This document shows positions 59,301-64,000 of a DNA stretch of 64,000 nucleotides, one piece after another. A program made the position numbers and the translations under genes. Under the pieces are notes generated by a model, which was given only the letters and a program-made list of their open reading frames with translations, was not told where the DNA came from and ran no database searches. How positions within the stretch are numbered: position 1 is the first letter of the stretch; every line of letters begins with the position of its first letter. This DNA is from Phoebastria nigripes (Eukaryota > Chordata > Aves > Procellariiformes > Diomedeidae), in contig JAYKAV010002965.1 in NCBI GenBank assembly GCA_035582835.1, positions 134,797-198,796 on the forward strand, in the 5' to 3' direction.

Positions 59301-61110
59301 TTGTTTTTTTTTTTTGCAAGTGGGACTGATAAATGCATTTCATGTTACTCCATGTCCACATGCCAGTCCAAGACAAACTACAGTCACTCAACTTCCACGC
59401 TTCATTTGGCTGCAGACTCANAATTCACAAAAAGCCAAGAAAGGCCTAACAATGTTTTTACAATTACTACATGCAAGGAAATAATAAAAAAAGTATGATA
59501 AGAGCAAACTGATTTATAAGCAAATGTACTTTGACCACTCTTTTAAAATATTTACTCTTTTCTACTTCTTTTTAAATAATGTCTATACAAANACTAACAG
59601 AAGGTGGCTCTCAAGGACTTACTCTATCTGGCAAATTTTTTAGCCGTTATTGGATAGACTCCACACCTCATCTACAAGTAGAAATTTTATCTGACACATA
59701 CCAGTTGCAATAGTAGTCACAGAAGGGAACGTTGTTTTTTAGGTTTAAAGAGACAATATGTACAGTGTGNTTCTGAGAACAGCTTCCTCCTACCCTTTCA
59801 GTATAGCTTTAGTAAACTAAGGGCAAGATTCTCTCAAGCATGTCTATTTTTATTAAATATCTAATCTTAGCTGAATGATGTGGTCTTACAGCTCAACATC
59901 TGCTGGTATTTACTCAATGACTGTGAAGGTCTGGATGGCGATCTGGGGAAATACGTTAGCACTAAGCAGAACCCCTGCTCACTTTAAAATAGATGATTAA
60001 TCATTGCCTTCTGAATAGCCAATGAGTGCTGTACTTGTCTTCTAACTTTCAACAGCACCTCAGTTTCTTCACATCTGTTGTGGTTTTTCTGTTGTTTTCT
60101 TCCCCACTGACTCTTTTGGGATTCTTGGGGAAATGGGGGATTTTGGTCAGTTTTTTTCCTTTCCTAAGCTTTAACCCTGTGAATCCAGAGCTCTGTGTGG
60201 TATCTAGTAATGGATTCAGGGATAGATCTATAAAAGGGCTTAGGTATAAAAGTATTGAAACATCACAGTACTGAACATTATAGTGCCTAATTTTCAGATA
60301 CCTGCTGAGAACAAGAATTCACAGTTCTGAAATAGGTACATAAGCTTCAATGCCCAGGGAGAATTTTATAACAAGTGTGTGGTGTAGAAAATCTAGTATA
60401 TGTGGAAGGGCAACCATTATTTATATCACAGAAAGAGGCAGAAGGACAGTGGTGATAGTAACTAAAATACNTGAGTATTTCCTGCACCTGAGTACCAGGG
60501 ACCTCATTTAAATAAAGCCTGTCCCTCAGTAATAGACACTCTGCTGACATTAGGGAAATGGGAGTTCCAGTCTTCACTGATGGATGAAGGACTGAAGTCT
60601 ACATCTCTTATGCAATATTAAGCTACTGGTTAAAAATTCAAGTACTAATCCATCTCCTTTGGCAAATGGTTTAAATTGTTCTTTGAGAATGGCTGCTCAT
60701 GTCCTTTATGTAATGTTTTGTATGAAACCTTACAGTCCAGAGGTGTGAGGCAAGCCTGCAAGCTCAAGAAGTACTCAGGGGTTAAAAAAAACTTTATCCT
60801 TGAAAAGCAAGTGCCTCCAGAATTAGCAGACAAATTAGAATTTCTGGCAATCTACACTTTATNCTTAGGGCAAGTAAGGCACAAGTGATCCAGATTCTCC
60901 CTCCTTTTGAAGGAATGTCTGGTGGAAGATGGACAACCTCTCACTGGAGAAAGTGGAGTNAGTTTCTCAGCTGGTATAAATGAGTATGGCTCTGAGTTAA
61001 TTCATAGCAGCTGGTATAGCAGCTGAGTGGCAGAAAATGTGTTAAGTAAGGTTGTGGTTTAGCTGCAGCTGTATTAGGATAGTTGTGCTCTAGGGTAAGG
61101 TTCCACACCT

Positions 61111-61124
61111 CCCCCCCCCCCCCC
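61111..61124. repeat. Poly-C run
   Basis: Fourteen consecutive C directly after CACACCT. Length is likely to vary or to be misread. Confidence 0.95.
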
Positions 61125-63805
61125 ATTGTATTTCATGGCAATCTTTCACTCATTTTTATAAATGCTGTATTTTGACCTTAATTCAATTCTAAAGAAGAGA
61201 CTTTTCTGACTGAAACCTTATTTCAACTGCTGAATAGGGACATTTTTTCCACCTTCAGATAGAAAAATGTGTGAGCCATCCAACAGCAATGTGAAAACAC
61301 TGCAAAGACAAGTCACTTCAGTTTTGCCAAGAGGTAAACTGGCAAGGTCATAACATGTAGACTTTGTGCTTATTCATTCTCTCAGGATGCAATAACACTA
61401 AAANAAAACACTCTAAAATAACAAATTTCTAACACTACAAACTGGGTTTTTTTTGCATTAAGTAAGNGACTTGGCTGAATAAGGAAAATGCTATTGAATG
61501 TTTTCAGAAAATCTTTCCTGTCAGTTCCACAAAATGGCTCAATTTATTTAAAAAAATAATAATTTTATACATTTCATTAATTGTGGCATTATTAGGTGAG
61601 ATTTTCAGAACTGTATCAGTCACAGAATGTATATTGTGCAGTGAAAAGTAGTTCTGCTGCCTATTGGAATTTATAGCCTGAGCTACGTTTACCAGCTTAG
61701 CTAACCAATGTGCATTACTTCAAATTAGTATTAAGAATGTTATCTAATGACATTTATTCTGTTTTATGTAATGATTGATCATTTNTGCCCTCTTACCTAA
61801 ACTGTCAGAAGAGGCTCATTAACCTAGCTTGAAAATCTGATGTTTTTGAACTGCATTAGGGATTTTGAAGGAAATTGTCCACACTTCCTAGTAATAGTTG
61901 CAACTAACATGACTGATGCCGCAGTAACTGGTGAGAGTCACTATATCAGATGCTAGTCTATGTAATTTTTAGGGCAATATCTGTTAAAAAGAGAGAGAGA
62001 ATTCACTTGTATATGTAAATGCTGCTTTCATCCAAAAAACTCAGTCATATTTACTATTGTGCTATAGCAGGCAAATTCTATGCAACTCCTAAACTAAGCA
62101 GACTGGACGAGACACAAGCCTGTCCAGCTTATACTTCCTACTGCTATTAAATATAAAAGATGGATTTTATGGAAAAGACTCCTGACCTTAAAAATGCTTG
62201 CAGGGCTTATTTTGCATATAAGTAGGTTGCATTTATGCGAAGAGTAAACAACTGTTTTTCTNAGGATAGTTTTCTCTAAATGTTAAAACTGTATTGATTC
62301 TTCTACCTTTGTACCCATTAGGTTGATCAAGTTTACTACTGAAAAAATAGCACCTACAAAATCCTACAATTTACCGTAGAGGAAGTATTAAAGTAGTAGT
62401 TCTATTGATTTTCTTTTCTTTCCTCCTCTTCCCAAGTCTCCGATTTCCTATTTTATGTCATTTTGTCTGAACTAACAAATTTATAAACCAGCTCCTTGAA
62501 CAGTAAAACCATTTGCCATTTGGTGGAATTGGCTGACATTTCATTTTTGCTGTGCAGATTGCAGATAATGTTGACATTATTTCGCTGAGCTCTGTACTAC
62601 ATCATTAACATATTGCTCATGACTGAAACTGAAATGCTTTNACTCTTCTAGTGTAATAACCTGCATTTTCTCTGTTAAAGAAATGATATAGATTATGCTG
62701 AGAGAAAATAGTTAATGTTGCAGCACGGTAAAATAGAAATTACATTGAAGTAACAAAATACAACACTAAAGTCTGATAAAAGTGAAGGAAGAAAATCCCA
62801 TAGATGATGTGTTTACTCTTGATATCTATAAATCTTGAGTAGAAATNAGCAACATTCATGAAATAGGCTTAAACCCAGACTATATCAGCATTGTAGCAAT
62901 GCAGGACTTGTCAAATTAGAGGCATATATCTTCCTGCTTACATCACATGAAAATGAAAATTCATTTCAAGTTGTAGGCATAATCCCATTCTTGCCCATAT
63001 GTGATTATTTTTGCTGAAAAAGAAACCAGCTAGCAGGATTGCAAAGTAGCTTTGGGTGACCAGGAACACTGAAAACCTAGGCAGATTTTTATCAAGTTGG
63101 CAGGCAATTATCAATGAGTTTATTTTTATAATGTTTTAAGATCTACATCTATAGATTTATTTGTAAATCAAGCATTTATTTTGAAAGTTTTACTTTACCT
63201 CCTGCTGAGAGAGAGAGAGGTGGAACTAGGGAACTGTTTTTAAATTGTCTATCACCCTGAATCAACCTGTCCAGGATTCATCATTAGCATTACCAATGAT
63301 CTTAGACAATTCCCTTATTCTTATGTATTTATCTCTGCCTTCTTGGTTATTCTTCTTCATATCTTTGATTAGGTATGTTTTNCCAGACAGTGGGTTTTTT
63401 GTTTCTGTAACACATTATGGATCATATGCTGCCATCCTTCTCCATGTTAAATTGTATATTGAGCTGTGTCGGGACTAATTGTCAACAATTAAGATTACAA
63501 TTAACAATTAAGTAAGAGGTTACTTACTGTGATTAAAGGTGGCAGTATGTCATCTTGGTTGATTAATAGCTTTTCAGTCACATGTTCCACATACATAAAT
63601 TCTTCCACTGACCAACCAGATGTGCAGTTTAAAAATACAAGCTACAAACAAACACCTGCATTTGAGATTCTTTCCAAAGCAGACTAATTATTCAGTTTCT
63701 TATAGTCAAACAGATAAACTTTGCTTTAAATTTACAAATGTGGAAGATGGATTCTTCATCAAAACTAAATCTTTGTTCTGTGTTGAACCCAGATCCGAGA
63801 AAAAT

Positions 63806-63835
63806 CAATGGAAAGAACTTAAACTCTTTCCATTG
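63806..63835. repeat. 11-bp inverted repeat at the truncated LTR edge
   Basis: CAATGGAAAGA (63806-63816) and its complement TCTTTCCATTG (63825-63835) are separated by 8 bp. The right arm reaches into the start of LTR homology, so the hairpin straddles the breakpoint of the truncated element. Confidence 0.88.
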
Positions 63836-64000
63836 GGGGATGGGGAATAGGGGTTGTGGCCAGTCCATAGCAGTTTCTCCCTGCTGCTCTTTCCTCCTCA
63901 CACTTTTCCCTTGCTCCAATATGGGTCCTTCCCATGGGATACAGTCCTTTACAAACTGCTCCTGTGTGGGTCCTCCATGGGCCACAGTTATTTCAGGGAA
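63827..64000 (-). mobile_element. Partial ERV LTR, same family as the 16-kb element, opposite strand, cut by window end
   Basis: The plus strand reads GGGGTTGTGGCCAGTCCATA, then TCCTCACACTTTTCCCTTGC, then ATGGGTCCTTCCCATGGG and GTGGGTCCTCCATGGGCC. This is the complement of the 16262-16530 portion of the LTR at 16043-16859, including its tandem units. The element's own 3' part, including the polyadenylation region, is missing left of about 63830, so this copy is truncated there. The rest lies beyond the window, so a following proviral body cannot be excluded. Confidence 0.85.

Larger units (their letters stand above)
50301..63805. other. AT-rich unique sequence with many N positions, no gene seen
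   Basis: 13.5 kb of AT-rich DNA. Simple repeats are a CAAA run (53060-53080) leading into an A/C-rich stretch to about 53150, a poly-T run (56343-56355) and a poly-C run (61111-61124). About thirty isolated N occur between 51.1 and 63.4 kb, far denser than in most of the window. Frames are at most about 114 codons; the longest, at 52963-53307 plus, is an artefact of the CAAA and A/C-rich stretch. Candidate conserved non-coding stretches lie near 51600-51800 and 57040-57290. Confidence 0.6.

Noticed and set aside
1..64000. CRISPR array, bacterial operon or phage island
   Set aside because: No regular repeat-spacer structure, no dense same-strand coding and no ribosome-binding sites. All recognised repeats are vertebrate or avian.

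Overview
The window looks like non-coding DNA from a bird nuclear genome. The background is AT-rich single-copy sequence. The recognisable repeats are those of avian genomes: CR1 LINEs, one ending in the ATTCTATG-type tail, and solo LTRs of endogenous retroviruses that I recognise as families common in birds, mainly outside galliforms. There is no operon structure, no dense coding and no ribosomal or tRNA gene. Isolated single N bases, probably masked heterozygous or ambiguous positions, run through the sequence.

Layout: 1-1735 is the 3' part of a CR1 LINE with an open reverse-transcriptase frame. 1736-16042 is AT-rich unique sequence with small repeats: a TTTA run, a 48-bp tandem pair at 3156, a CTAAA pentamer array at 8859 and an unexplained GC-rich block at about 9165-9395. 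16043-16859 is an ERV LTR with an internal ~50-bp tandem array. 20273-20590 is an old CR1 3' fragment. 26793-27366 and 42332-42926 are two same-family, same-orientation solo LTRs. 29437-30668 is a 5'-truncated, frameshifted CR1 in reverse orientation, followed by an A-rich low-complexity tract. 34559-35925 is a long LTR-like element rich in internal tandem repeats. 37829 and 50225 carry probable tails of very old CR1/L3-type elements. 63827-64000 is the start of another LTR that runs off the window end, of the same family as the one at 16 kb but on the opposite strand.

I found no host protein-coding exon I can support. The open frames outside repeats are short (mostly 60-100 codons, the longest 174), AT-rich in composition and match no family I recognise. 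The stretch is therefore intergenic (a gene desert) or lies inside a large intron. The only real coding remnants are LINE reverse transcriptase. No retroviral gene is visible: the ERV-derived pieces are all LTRs.

I did not find a convincing undescribed system. The items most worth a second look are the paired solo LTRs with complementary decay of promoter and polyadenylation signals, the internal duplications of the 34.6-kb LTR, a cluster of three palindromes at 21.96 kb, the GC-rich island at 9.2 kb, several candidate conserved non-coding elements (47.0, 47.65, 51.6 and 57.0 kb), and the strongly uneven density of N positions.
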